Of a stretch of 64,000 nucleotides of DNA, positions 17,258 to 25,339 are shown piece by piece. The stretch lies in contig NZ_CP019312.1 of assembly GCF_001969365.1 (NCBI RefSeq), forward strand, positions 744,001-808,000, given 5' to 3'. This DNA comes from Tateyamaria omphalii. GTDB taxonomy: Bacteria > Pseudomonadota > Alphaproteobacteria > Rhodobacterales > Rhodobacteraceae. Position numbers and translations under genes: made by a program. The notes beneath the pieces are model-generated. The model had not been told where the DNA came from. It saw nothing but the letters and a program-made list of their open reading frames with translations, and made no database searches. Each line of letters begins with the position of its first letter. The stretch's first letter is position 1.

Positions 17258-17323
17258 AGTTTATTGCTCCCCTGAGCAGGCACATGGAATGAGGACGTCA
17301 AACGAAAACAAGAGCGAGATTTG

Positions 17324-17722
17324 ATGACCGTGCGCACATGCCGCGATCACAGGTTTTCTGTGGTCATCACCCCAAATTTTGTCGAAGCCGAAGATGTCTC
17401 GGACGCGTTGCGCCGGGCCGGTTTCGATGACGTCGTTCACTTTCGGTCTATTGAACATGCCGCTACCGAACTTGCGGGCGATGCCCCGTTGCCGGCATTT
17501 GCGATCCTGTCGTTTCACGGCCCTGACGACGCGGCGGACGCATTGTGCGCGCGACTGCATCACGCAGGTTGCCGTCAGGTTCTGATCGACGGCGATCCCG
17601 CGCGCGCCCCCGCTCTGCATGCCGCGTTCCTGCGACGCCCCTACTCCAACACCCAGCTGGATCGGTGCATCGCGGATCTCATGCGGGACGGGCCGTCCAC
17701 AGGCGGCACACATCAGGCGTGA
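17324..17722 (+). CDS. Degenerate receiver-like protein
   Basis: 132 residues from ATG 17324 (a TTG directly precedes it). The pattern of a response-regulator receiver domain can be followed: VVITPNFVEAEDVSDALRRAGF as strand 1 and helix 1, then FAILSFHGPDDAADALCARL where the phosphoacceptor aspartate would be (serine here), then LRRPYSNTQL resembling the KP(Y/F) end. With the acidic pocket missing it cannot be phosphorylated normally. There is no output domain. Its position in the stress island suggests a decoy or scaffold related to PhyR signalling; that is inference. Confidence 0.6.
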   Translation: MTVRTCRDHRFSVVITPNFVEAEDVSDALRRAGFDDVVHFRSIEHAATELAGDAPLPAFAILSFHGPDDAADALCARLHHAGCRQVLIDGDPARAPALHAAFLRRPYSNTQLDRCIADLMRDGPSTGGTHQA

Positions 17723-17731
17723 TCACGCCAG

Positions 17732-17911
17732 CTACCCCTGCGGCTCAATCATCTGTGCGTCATCGTCAACCAGCGCGGCATCGTCGTCCATGCTGGAATA
17801 GACATTCGCCACGAAAAAGAAGCCCGCGACCAAGACGACCGCTCCGATCCCGGCCAGGACAAACCAATGCTTGCGTGTCTGGGTTTCAATGTTTGTGTCG
17901 GGTGCCGACAT
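17732..17911 (-). CDS. 59-residue single-pass membrane mini-protein
   Basis: ATG at 17911 with GGAG 8 bases upstream. A hydrophilic N-terminus (about 1-15), one strong helix (about 16-37, FVLAGIGAVVLVAGFFFVAN), then an acidic tail (DDDAALVDDDAQ). I know no family. An exact EcfG-type promoter (17970-17946) is placed 35 bases before the start. It is thus a likely member of the general stress regulon; a role at the inner membrane is inferred from the helix. Confidence 0.7.
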   Translation of the reverse strand: MSAPDTNIETQTRKHWFVLAGIGAVVLVAGFFFVANVYSSMDDDAALVDDDAQMIEPQG

Positions 17912-17945
17912 CTTCCGTCTCCTTGTCATTCTGCGTTGTGGGCTT

Positions 17946-17970
17946 AACGCTCGAACCAGCGCGGAGTTCC
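17946..17970 (-). promoter_or_regulatory. EcfG-type promoter of the 59-residue membrane protein
   Basis: Minus strand GGAAC (17970-17966), a 16-base spacer and CGTT (17949-17946), an exact consensus match ending 34 bases before the start codon. Confidence 0.78.
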
Positions 17971-18062
17971 ATGTGCCATGTGTCAGATGACATTCAGGCT
18001 TGGTGCTGGCGCATCCCGTGATGACCACGGCAAAGCCTTGGCGTGTCGTGCAAATCGCAATT

Positions 18063-18087
18063 GGAACCAAAAGAAGTGCGTGGCGTT
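18063..18087 (+). promoter_or_regulatory. EcfG-type promoter of the FNT channel gene
   Basis: GGAAC (18063-18067), a 16-base spacer and CGTT (18084-18087), an exact consensus match 32 bases before the chosen ATG at 18120. It also argues against the longer frame that begins at 18000. Confidence 0.78.
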
Positions 18088-18119
18088 TCGCATCAAACGG
18101 CTCGGTTCAGGATATTGGT

Positions 18120-18956
18120 ATGACGCAGACATCTTCTTCCCCCCTCGTCGAAGAGAAAGTCGAAGACGAGGCGGTCATAGAAGCGTCCGGCCTGTCGCCC
18201 CGTCTGATCTTTGAAACCATTCGACGTCATGGCGAAGAAGAGTTGAAGCGCCCCCTCAATACGCTCTTCTGGTCCGGCATCGCCGCAGGCATTCTGATCA
18301 GTTTTTCTGTCCTGGGCGAAGCATATCTACGCGCATACCTGCCCGACGCCGATTGGCGTTTCATTGTCGAAAACCTTGGCTATTCGCTGGGCTTTCTGCT
18401 CGTCATTCTGGGGCGGATGCAGCTGTTCACGGAAAATACGATCACCACCGTTGTCCCCGCTGTGATTGACCCGTGCCGCGCGGTTTTTGTCCGTGTCGCA
18501 ACGCTCTGGTCGGTGGTCCTCTTTGCCAACATCATCGGCGCCTTCCTGATCGCGACCTTTCTTGTCTACACACCCGTTCTGACGCCTGACCTCCTCGCCA
18601 TTGTCACGGACCTCAGCAAGCACGCGACAGGCTTTTCGCCGGTCGAGGGGCTGGTGCGCGGCATTCCCGCAGGCATCCTCATCGCCGCCATCGTCTGGAT
18701 GCTGCCATCGGCGCAGAACAACGAAGTGCTCCTGATCATCATCTTCACATGGCTGATTGCACTGGGCGACTTCACCCACATCATCGCGGGTTCGGTTGAA
18801 ATGGCAGTGCTGGCCGTTCAGGGGATGATCAGCGCACCGCAGGCCGTGTTCAGGTTTTTCCTGCCAGTCCTGGTCGGCAACGTCATCGGCGGCACGGCGG
18901 TGTTCACGATGATGACCTACGCCCAAATCCGGCCCGAGATCGACGAGACAGAATGA
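18120..18956 (+). CDS. FNT-family channel, YfdC-like
   Basis: Formate/nitrite transporter family membrane protein of 278 residues with six helices after a 45-residue acidic cytoplasmic N-terminus. The central pore histidine is visible in LGDFTHIIAGS, the form seen in the YfdC branch and not the FocA/NirC branch. Start chosen at 18120 because an EcfG promoter lies inside the longer frame. A strong hairpin follows the stop. The substrate of this branch is not known to me; a monovalent anion is expected from the fold. Stress regulation is inferred from the promoter. Confidence 0.88.
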   Translation: MTQTSSSPLVEEKVEDEAVIEASGLSPRLIFETIRRHGEEELKRPLNTLFWSGIAAGILISFSVLGEAYLRAYLPDADWRFIVENLGYSLGFLLVILGRMQLFTENTITTVVPAVIDPCRAVFVRVATLWSVVLFANIIGAFLIATFLVYTPVLTPDLLAIVTDLSKHATGFSPVEGLVRGIPAGILIAAIVWMLPSAQNNEVLLIIIFTWLIALGDFTHIIAGSVEMAVLAVQGMISAPQAVFRFFLPVLVGNVIGGTAVFTMMTYAQIRPEIDETE

Positions 18957-18958
18957 AA

Positions 18959-18980
18959 CAGGGCGCCCGAAGGCGCCCTG
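18959..18980 (+). terminator. Hairpin after the FNT gene
   Basis: Nine-base-pair perfect stem with a CGAA loop directly after the stop, between convergent genes. No T-run follows, so it may be a weak intrinsic terminator or an mRNA-end stabiliser. Confidence 0.6.
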
Positions 18981-18986
18981 CATGTC

Positions 18987-19130
18987 TTACCCATCTTTCG
19001 CGAGGCTCGATTTCTCCGCGTCCGGATCCTCCAGGCGCGCCTCTGTGCGTCGCTTGCTCAAATAGGCCCAACCCAAAACCAAACCAAAGGTCAGCGCAGG
19101 CAGGACAATGATAAGTGCTTCGATGTTCAT
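18987..19130 (-). CDS. 47-residue single-pass membrane mini-protein
   Basis: ATG at 19130 preceded by AAGGA at 7 bases. One helix (about 4-24, ALIIVLPALTFGLVLGWAYL), then a basic stretch (SKRRTEAR) and an acidic tail. By the positive-inside rule the tail is cytoplasmic. Unknown family. An exact EcfG-type promoter lies upstream (19185-19161). Together with the 59-residue protein it gives two membrane mini-proteins flanking the FNT channel gene, each with its own stress promoter. Confidence 0.68.
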   Translation of the reverse strand: MNIEALIIVLPALTFGLVLGWAYLSKRRTEARLEDPDAEKSSLAKDG

Positions 19131-19160
19131 ACCGTGTCCTTTCTCGTTGCTCGGGGAAGG

Positions 19161-19185
19161 AACGCGCGTTTTCCATCAGTGTTCC
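19161..19185 (-). promoter_or_regulatory. EcfG-type promoter of the 47-residue membrane protein
   Basis: Minus strand GGAAC (19185-19181), a 16-base spacer and CGTT (19164-19161), an exact consensus match ending 30 bases before the start codon. Confidence 0.78.
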
Positions 19186-19420
19186 CGCAGAACGACCTCT
19201 GGTTCAATCGGTCGCAGTGGGGCCGCGTATCGTGCGGCAAGAGCCGGCTCCCCCCACGGATTGCAGTGACGGGCCGACGTCTCGCTGGCCGAAACAGGTG
19301 CCAACCCGCGACTCGCTTGGGCGCGACCGACGATACTCATTGCCATCTGCTTGCTCTGGAAGGCGAATAAAAGCCTTTTACTCTCAATGTTCTGCGGGGT
19401 TTCACATCCCAGAATGATGA
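19186..19420. other. Gap upstream of the sugar operon
   Basis: Between the stress promoter and the operator-like repeats I see no gene or RNA. GC content falls towards the operon promoter. Confidence 0.4.
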
Positions 19421-19464
19421 ACGCACCTCAAAAATCCGTTGACATGATGTACGCCCCTCAAATA
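19421..19464 (+). promoter_or_regulatory. Putative promoter with 30-base-spaced direct repeats
   Basis: ACGCACCTCAAA (19421-19432) and ACGCCCCTCAAA (19451-19462) are direct repeats one base apart in sequence and exactly 30 bases (about three helical turns) apart. A perfect TTGACA (19439-19444) lies between them and a poor -10 (around 19459-19466) overlaps the second. This could be the control region of the ABC operon; the LacI-family regulator encoded downstream is one candidate binder, although LacI operators are usually inverted repeats. Confidence 0.45.
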
Positions 19465-19512
19465 GCGTTTCCCCAAGGTCACCGCCAACACGGGACCGAT
19501 AGGGAGGATCAT

Positions 19513-20832
19513 ATGAAAAAAGTGACTTCAGCCGCCGTAGGTGCGGCCCTGATGACGTCTGTGAGCGTGCCGACGATGGCCATGGCAGATGATTTGACAC
19601 TGTGCTGGGCCGCCTGGGACCCGGCCAACGCTTTGGTAGAACTCAGCAAGGAATTCGAGGCCCAGTCCGGCCACACCATGAACTTCGAGTTTATCCCCTG
19701 GCCTAACTTCGCCGACCGGATGCTGAACGAGCTGAACTCGGGCGGCAAACTGTGCGACCTGCTCATCGGCGACAGCCAGTGGATCGGTGGCGGCGCCGAA
19801 AACGGCCATTACGTCAAGCTGAACGACTTCTTCGATGCCGAAGGGATCAGCATGGACGACTTCGCCCCCGCGACCGTCTACGCCTATTCCACATGGCCGA
19901 AGGGCACGCCCAACTACTACGCGCTGCCCGCCATGGGCGACGCCAACGGCTGGTTCTACCGCGCCGACTGGTTTGCCGACCCCGACATCCAGGCCGCTTT
20001 CAAAGAGGCCACAGGCCGCGACCTGGGCGAGCCGCAAAGCCAGAAAGAACTGCTTGAAATCGCCCAGTTCTTCCAGGGCCGCGAGATCGACGGCAAGACG
20101 GTCTATGGCGCCTCGATCTTCACCGAACGCGGCTCCGAAGGGATCACAATGGGCGTGACATCCGCGCTCTATCCCTGGGGGTTCAAATACGAAAACACCC
20201 CCGGCGCCTACGACATGGAAGGGGCGGTGAACTCGCCCGAAGCGGTCGAAGCACTGGAGTTCTACAAGGAATTCTACGAAACCGCGACGCCGCCGGGCTA
20301 CACCAACTCCTACATGGGCGAGTCGCTCGACGCGTTCAAATCCGGGCAGGTCGCCATGGCGATGAACTGGTTCGCGTTCTTCCCCGGCCTCTACGCCGAC
20401 CCGGCCACCGGCGGGGACAAGATCGACTTCTTCGTGAACCCACCGCAAAACCAGGCGGGCTCGACCCTGGGCGGGCAGGGGATCAGCGTGGTCGCCTATT
20501 CCGACAAGCAGGACGCCGCCCTGGAATACATCAAGTGGTTCGCCGATCCGGGCGTGCAGGCCAAGTGGTGGGAACTGGGTGGCTACTCGGCCCACAACTC
20601 GGTCCTGAACGATCCGGGCTTCAAGGACAGCGCGCCCTTCGCCGGTGACTTCCTCGAAGCGATGGGCGCGGTGCAGGACTTCTGGCAGGAACCGGCCTAT
20701 GCCGAATTGCTGCTGGCCATGCAAAAGCGCATCCACGACTACGTGGTCGCCGATCAGGGCACGGCACAGGAAGCACTCGACAAGCTGATCGAGGACTGGA
20801 CCGAAACCTTCGAAGACGAAGGCAAGCTCTAA
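19513..20832 (+). CDS. ABC transporter solute-binding protein, family 1 (sugar/polyol type)
   Basis: Periplasmic receptor of 439 residues with a signal peptide (about 1-25, ending AMAD). ATG at 19513 has an ideal AGGGAGG. The family 1 fold shows in DDLTLCWAAWDPANAL, LLIGDSQWIGGGAENG and LGGQGISVVAYSDKQ. It heads an operon with two permeases, a small membrane protein, two ATPases and catabolic genes, so the ligand is probably a sugar, polyol or related compound degraded by those enzymes. Confidence 0.9.
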   Translation: MKKVTSAAVGAALMTSVSVPTMAMADDLTLCWAAWDPANALVELSKEFEAQSGHTMNFEFIPWPNFADRMLNELNSGGKLCDLLIGDSQWIGGGAENGHYVKLNDFFDAEGISMDDFAPATVYAYSTWPKGTPNYYALPAMGDANGWFYRADWFADPDIQAAFKEATGRDLGEPQSQKELLEIAQFFQGREIDGKTVYGASIFTERGSEGITMGVTSALYPWGFKYENTPGAYDMEGAVNSPEAVEALEFYKEFYETATPPGYTNSYMGESLDAFKSGQVAMAMNWFAFFPGLYADPATGGDKIDFFVNPPQNQAGSTLGGQGISVVAYSDKQDAALEYIKWFADPGVQAKWWELGGYSAHNSVLNDPGFKDSAPFAGDFLEAMGAVQDFWQEPAYAELLLAMQKRIHDYVVADQGTAQEALDKLIEDWTETFEDEGKL

Positions 20833-20841
20833 ACCACCTGC

Positions 20842-20901
20842 GGTGCGCAGTGAATGCGCACCCTACACCACCATCCGTCGGGTGCGCGGTCTCCGCGCAC
20901 C
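20842..20901. repeat. Tandem REP-like hairpins
   Basis: Two neighbouring hairpins between binding-protein and permease genes: GGTGCGCA/TGCGCACC (20842-20862) and GGTGCGCGG/CCGCGCACC (20881-20901). Such G/C-rich palindromes within an operon often stabilise the upstream mRNA, here giving more binding protein than permease. Confidence 0.6.
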
Positions 20902-20931
20902 GCACCTTCCTCTTTGCCTTGCGGTAGCCCT

Positions 20932-21879
20932 ATGACAGACACCATCACCGACCGCGCCGCCAAGGCCACGCCGCCCCGCGTCGCGCGCAAGATCAAGGGG
21001 CTCAGTGACCGGGCAATCGCCTGGATCTTTGTCGCACCCACGATCTTCCTGCTGCTGGCCATCAACATCTTCCCGCTGATCTGGACGATCCAGCTCAGCT
21101 TCACCAACTACCGCGCCAACCGTCTGACGCGCGAACCGGAATTTATTGGTCTACGCAACTACGAACGCATCCTCACGGACAGCGACATCTGGCTGAACAT
21201 GCAGGCCACCGCGCATTTCCTGTTCTGGACCATCGCGCTGCAGGTGCTGATCGGCTTCACGCTGGCCTGGCTCATCAACAAGAAATTCAAGGGCAACGAC
21301 CTCTGGACCACGATCATCGTGCTGCCGATGATGCTGTCGCCCGCGGTGGTCGGCAACTTCTGGAAATTCCTCTACCAGCCTCAAATCGGGCTCTTCAACT
21401 ACATCGTCGCCTTCTTCACCGGCAAGGACCCCAGCAGCTTCGAAATGCTCGGCTCCGTCCAACTGGCGCCGTGGTCCATCGTGATCGTGGACACCTGGAT
21501 GTGGACGCCCTTCGTGATGCTGATCTGCCTCGCCGGGCTCCGCTCCATCCCCGACTACATCTACGAAGCGGCCGAGGTCGACCGCGCCTCCAAACTCCGC
21601 CAATTCTTCACCATCACAATCCCAATGGTGCTGCCCTTCCTGATGCTGGCGGTCCTCTTCCGCGGGATCGAGAACTTCAAGATGTTCGACCTCGTCGTGC
21701 AACTCACCGGCGGCGGCCCCGGCTCCACCACCGAACTGACATCCATCAACCTCAAACGCGAGGCGTTCGAAAAATGGCGCACCGGCTACGCGTCTGCCTA
21801 CGCCATCATTCTTTTCGTGACGGTGTTCGGCCTCGCCAGCATCTACGTCAAAGCCCTCAACAAGGTGAAGGAACGCTGA
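20932..21879 (+). CDS. Sugar ABC transporter permease (MalF-like)
   Basis: Inner-membrane permease of 315 residues with six helices. The EAA loop is YEAAEVDRASKLRQFFTITIPM. A short cytoplasmic N-terminus precedes the first helix (about 30-52). ATG 20932 follows the REP-like hairpins. Forms a heterodimer with the next permease. Confidence 0.88.
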   Translation: MTDTITDRAAKATPPRVARKIKGLSDRAIAWIFVAPTIFLLLAINIFPLIWTIQLSFTNYRANRLTREPEFIGLRNYERILTDSDIWLNMQATAHFLFWTIALQVLIGFTLAWLINKKFKGNDLWTTIIVLPMMLSPAVVGNFWKFLYQPQIGLFNYIVAFFTGKDPSSFEMLGSVQLAPWSIVIVDTWMWTPFVMLICLAGLRSIPDYIYEAAEVDRASKLRQFFTITIPMVLPFLMLAVLFRGIENFKMFDLVVQLTGGGPGSTTELTSINLKREAFEKWRTGYASAYAIILFVTVFGLASIYVKALNKVKER

Positions 21880-21994
21880 GCATGACCAGATCCATCCTTC
21901 ATTTCGCCAGAAAAACCGTCGGGGGGAGGTGCGTCTGCACCGGGGGGCAGACAGCCCCCCTCCGAACCCCGACACCCCAAACGGACCTCAGATC

Positions 21995-22933
21995 ATGAGC
22001 GCCTATTCCGTCACCGAACCCAGCACACGGTCGAAATGGTTCGCCGGCTCGTTGGTCATCCTCTACGCGCTGATCACGATGATCCCGCTGGCATGGATCA
22101 TGCTCACCGGCTTCAAATCGCCCAGCGACGCCATCAGCTACCCGCCCAAGGTCGTGTTCGAACCCACGCTCGAAGGGTACGTGAACCTCTTTACCACCCG
22201 CACACGGCAGACGCAGGAATTCCTGGATGCCAACCCGCCGCAGAACTGGGCGGACGAGATCGTGCGCGATTACGACATGGTCATCGTCGGCCCCTCGAAA
22301 TTCGGCGAACGGTTCCTCAACTCGGTCATCATCGGCTTCGGCTCCACGTTCCTGAGCATCTTCCTCGGCACCCTCGCGGCCTATGCGTTCTCGCGCTTCA
22401 AAATCCCGCTGGCCGACGACCTCCTGTTCTTCATCCTCAGCACGCGGATGATGCCCCCCATCGCCGTCGCGATCCCCATCTTCCTGATGTACCGCAACCT
22501 CGGGCTGTCGGACACGCATCTGGGCATGATCCTGCTCTACACGGCCGTGAACATCTCGCTTGCCGTCTGGCTGCTCAAGGGCTTCATCGACGAAATCCCG
22601 CGCGAGTACGAAGAGGCGGCCCTGATCGACGGCTACACACGGTTCCAGGCGTTCTACAAAGTGGTGCTCCCTCAAGCCGCCACCGGCATCGCATCGACGG
22701 CCATCTTCTGCCTGATCTTCGCATGGAACGAATACGCCTTCGCCGTGCTGCTGACCTCGGCCACGGCGCAGACGGCACCGCCCTTCATCCCAACGATCAT
22801 CGGCGTCGGCGGTCTCGACTGGCCTGCGGTTGCGGCGGGGGCCACGATCTTCCTGTTGCCCGTGATGATCTTCACCATCCTGCTGCGCAAACACCTGCTG
22901 CGCGGCATCACATTCGGAGCGGTCCGCAAATGA
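21995..22933 (+). CDS. Sugar ABC transporter permease (MalG-like)
   Basis: Inner-membrane permease of 312 residues. EAA loop YEEAALIDGYTRFQAFYKV. An unusually long periplasmic insert lies between helices 1 and 2 (about 50-95). ATG 21995 was chosen over an upstream frame through an intergenic repeat-like sequence (about 21890-21990). Confidence 0.88.
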   Translation: MSAYSVTEPSTRSKWFAGSLVILYALITMIPLAWIMLTGFKSPSDAISYPPKVVFEPTLEGYVNLFTTRTRQTQEFLDANPPQNWADEIVRDYDMVIVGPSKFGERFLNSVIIGFGSTFLSIFLGTLAAYAFSRFKIPLADDLLFFILSTRMMPPIAVAIPIFLMYRNLGLSDTHLGMILLYTAVNISLAVWLLKGFIDEIPREYEEAALIDGYTRFQAFYKVVLPQAATGIASTAIFCLIFAWNEYAFAVLLTSATAQTAPPFIPTIIGVGGLDWPAVAAGATIFLLPVMIFTILLRKHLLRGITFGAVRK

Positions 22934-22981
22934 TGTCACCATGCGCTGACACAACATCTTGGTGCACCGCAGCGGTGTACG

Positions 22982-23014
22982 GGTTGTGCACAGGGTGTGC
23001 ACGGGATGTGCATG
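22982..23014. repeat. Three tandem 11-base repeats
   Basis: Three copies of GG(T/G/A)TGTGCA(C/T)(A/G) lie back to back in the 109-base gap between permease and small membrane protein genes, one per helical turn. No known function. Confidence 0.5.
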
Positions 23015-23042
23015 CCGGTTTTCGACAGAATGAGGTGCCGAC

Positions 23043-23237
23043 ATGAAAGGGTTCTTCACCGGTCTCATGCGCCTGCGCCGCGGCCCGTGGGAGGCGCTGG
23101 CGACCATCATCATCGCGCTGGGGGTCTTCATGCTGATGCAACCCTTCGTGCTCTGGGCGTTCACCTATTCCTTCATCACGACACTGGTGGGCACCGTCAT
23201 GTTCATCGTCGTCAGCCACTTCCCGGAAGGTGAGTAA
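23043..23237 (+). CDS. 64-residue membrane protein of the ABC operon
   Basis: Two hydrophobic segments (about 17-38 and 42-60). A protein of this kind sits between permease and ATPase genes in related importer operons of alphaproteobacteria, from memory; its role is not known. Its stop codon overlaps the ATG of the first ATPase gene, so it is translated with the transporter and may be an accessory subunit. Confidence 0.75.
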   Translation: MKGFFTGLMRLRRGPWEALATIIIALGVFMLMQPFVLWAFTYSFITTLVGTVMFIVVSHFPEGE

Positions 23238-24334
23238 TGGCCGAGATTGTCATCAAAAACGTCCGCAAGGAATTCGGCGATTTCGTCGCCGTGCGCGAGT
23301 CGAGCTTTACCATCGAAGACGGTGAATTCTTTATGCTTTTGGGCCCCTCGGGCTGCGGCAAAACCACCACCTTGCGCATGATCGCAGGGCTCGAATTGCC
23401 CACCTCCGGAGAGATCTATCTCGACGGCGAAGAGATCGGTCAGCGCCCACCCTCCGAACGGGATATTGCCTTTGTTTTCCAGATGTTCGCCCTCTACCCT
23501 CACATGAACGTCTACAAGAATCTCAGCTATCCGCTGGTCAGCCAGGGCATGCCACGCGCCCAAGTCCGGGCCAAGGTGGACGAGGTCGCAACGATCCTCG
23601 GGATCAAGGACATCCTCAAGAAGCCCGTGGGCGGTCTGTCGGGCGGCGACCGCCAGCGCGTGGCCCTTGGCCGCGCCATCGTGCGCGAACCCAAGGCCTT
23701 CATGATGGACGAACCCCTTGGCGCGCTCGACGCCGAATTCCGCGAACACATGGCCGAGGAACTCCGCGCCCTGCACGACCGCATGGGCGCCACCACTGTC
23801 TATGTCACCCACGACCAGCTCGAAGCCATGCAGATGGGCGACAAGATCGTCGTGATGAACAACGCCGTCGTCGAACAATTCGGCAAGCCGCAGGACATCT
23901 ACGACATGCCCGCCACCATGTTCGTGGCGGATTTCATCGGCTCCCCCTCCATGAACTTCCTGAATTTCAACGGAAAAATCGCGAACGGCGAAGGGTTGGT
24001 CACGCTTGCCGATCAGACAATGAGCGTGCCGACCCTGCGCGAGGGCGCAGCCGGAGACCTCGTCTTCGGCGTCCGCCCCGAACACATCCACCTCTCCGAC
24101 AACGGCGCCTACCGAGGCAAAGTGCTGGCCACCGAATACCTCGGCACGACCCAGATCATCACGCTCGACACGCCCAACGGAGAGGTCAAGGCGCGCATCG
24201 CCTCCGACCAGCCCGCCACGGTGGGCGAGACGGTGGGCCTTGGCTTCAACAGCAAAACGATAACCCTGTTCGACAAGGCCACTGGCCACGCCCTGCGCTC
24301 GGAACTGAACGAAGGAGTGCTGGCCCATGGCTGA
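23237..24334 (+). CDS. Sugar ABC transporter ATPase 1 (UgpC/MalK-like)
   Basis: 365 residues. Walker A GPSGCGKTT (about 35-43), signature LSGGDRQRVALGRA, Walker B FMMDEPLGALD and a C-terminal TOBE/OB regulatory region (about 240-365). The signature has D in place of Q (SGGD). Overlaps the next ATPase gene by 8 bases. Confidence 0.9.
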   Translation: MAEIVIKNVRKEFGDFVAVRESSFTIEDGEFFMLLGPSGCGKTTTLRMIAGLELPTSGEIYLDGEEIGQRPPSERDIAFVFQMFALYPHMNVYKNLSYPLVSQGMPRAQVRAKVDEVATILGIKDILKKPVGGLSGGDRQRVALGRAIVREPKAFMMDEPLGALDAEFREHMAEELRALHDRMGATTVYVTHDQLEAMQMGDKIVVMNNAVVEQFGKPQDIYDMPATMFVADFIGSPSMNFLNFNGKIANGEGLVTLADQTMSVPTLREGAAGDLVFGVRPEHIHLSDNGAYRGKVLATEYLGTTQIITLDTPNGEVKARIASDQPATVGETVGLGFNSKTITLFDKATGHALRSELNEGVLAHG

Positions 24335-25325
24335 GGTACAACTGACCGGGGTTTCAAAATCTTTCAAAACCACGCAGGCCATCATCGACATGGACCTGAC
24401 CATTCCCGACGGCGCCTTCGTCGTCCTGCTTGGCCCCACCGGGGCGGGCAAGACCACGACCCTGCGCCTGATCGCCGGACTGGAAAAGCCCGACACCGGG
24501 GACATCAAGATCGGCGGCACCTCCGTGACCAATCTGACCCCCGCACAGCGCGACGTGGCGATGGTGTTCCAACAGTATTCGCTTTACCCGCACATGTCCG
24601 TTCGCGACAACCTGGCCTTCCCTCTACGCTCCCCCATCCTCAAGACTCCCGAGCATGAAATTACACGCAAAGTCAAAGAGGTGGCGGAGGTTCTTCACAT
24701 TCCACATAAGCTCGACAACAAGGCGACCGAATTGTCTGGGGGCGAGATGCAGCGCGTGTCCATCGGTCGTGCGCTGGTGCGCGACCCGCAGGTCTACCTC
24801 ATGGACGAACCGCTCAGTTCGCTCGACGCAAAGCTGCGCGCCGACCTCCGGATCGAGCTGAAACGCATCCACGCCGAACTGGCTGCCACGCTGCTCTACG
24901 TGACCCACGACCAGATCGAAGCGATGACCATGGCCACCCATGTGGGCGTGCTGGACGAGGGGCGGATGGTGCAGTTCGGCACCCCGCGCGACATCTATGA
25001 AAACCCGCGCACAGCCTATGTCGCGGCACGTCTGGGACAACCGCGGATCAACCTGCTGCCTGTGGGGCTGCTGGGTGAAAACGCCCCGGCAGACGCGCAT
25101 CAGGTAGGGCTGCGGCCCGAAAACATCCGCCACGGAACGGGGCGCGACGCACAGGTCGTGCGTGTTGAACGGCTTGGCGATCAGACGCGTCTGCACCTGA
25201 AAGTGGCCAATCACGATGTGATCACCCTGACCGATCCGCACACCAGCCTCAGCCCGGGCGAAACCATTCAAATCGCACCGGAAAACCCCGTTTTCTTTGA
25301 CGCGGCAGGCGCACGGATCACCTGA
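24327..25325 (+). CDS. Sugar ABC transporter ATPase 2 (UgpC/MalK-like)
   Basis: 332 residues. Walker A GPTGAGKTT, signature LSGGEMQRVSIGRA, Walker B YLMDEPLSSLD, followed by a shorter TOBE region. Having two different ATPases suggests a heterodimeric motor, a recurrent arrangement in this transporter subgroup. Confidence 0.9.
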   Translation: MAEVQLTGVSKSFKTTQAIIDMDLTIPDGAFVVLLGPTGAGKTTTLRLIAGLEKPDTGDIKIGGTSVTNLTPAQRDVAMVFQQYSLYPHMSVRDNLAFPLRSPILKTPEHEITRKVKEVAEVLHIPHKLDNKATELSGGEMQRVSIGRALVRDPQVYLMDEPLSSLDAKLRADLRIELKRIHAELAATLLYVTHDQIEAMTMATHVGVLDEGRMVQFGTPRDIYENPRTAYVAARLGQPRINLLPVGLLGENAPADAHQVGLRPENIRHGTGRDAQVVRVERLGDQTRLHLKVANHDVITLTDPHTSLSPGETIQIAPENPVFFDAAGARIT

Positions 25326-25339
25326 GAAAGGACAAGCAC

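Noticed and set aside
18000..18119. 40-codon N-terminal extension of the FNT protein
   Set aside because: It contains the EcfG promoter and lacks a ribosome site; the ATG at 18120 is better.
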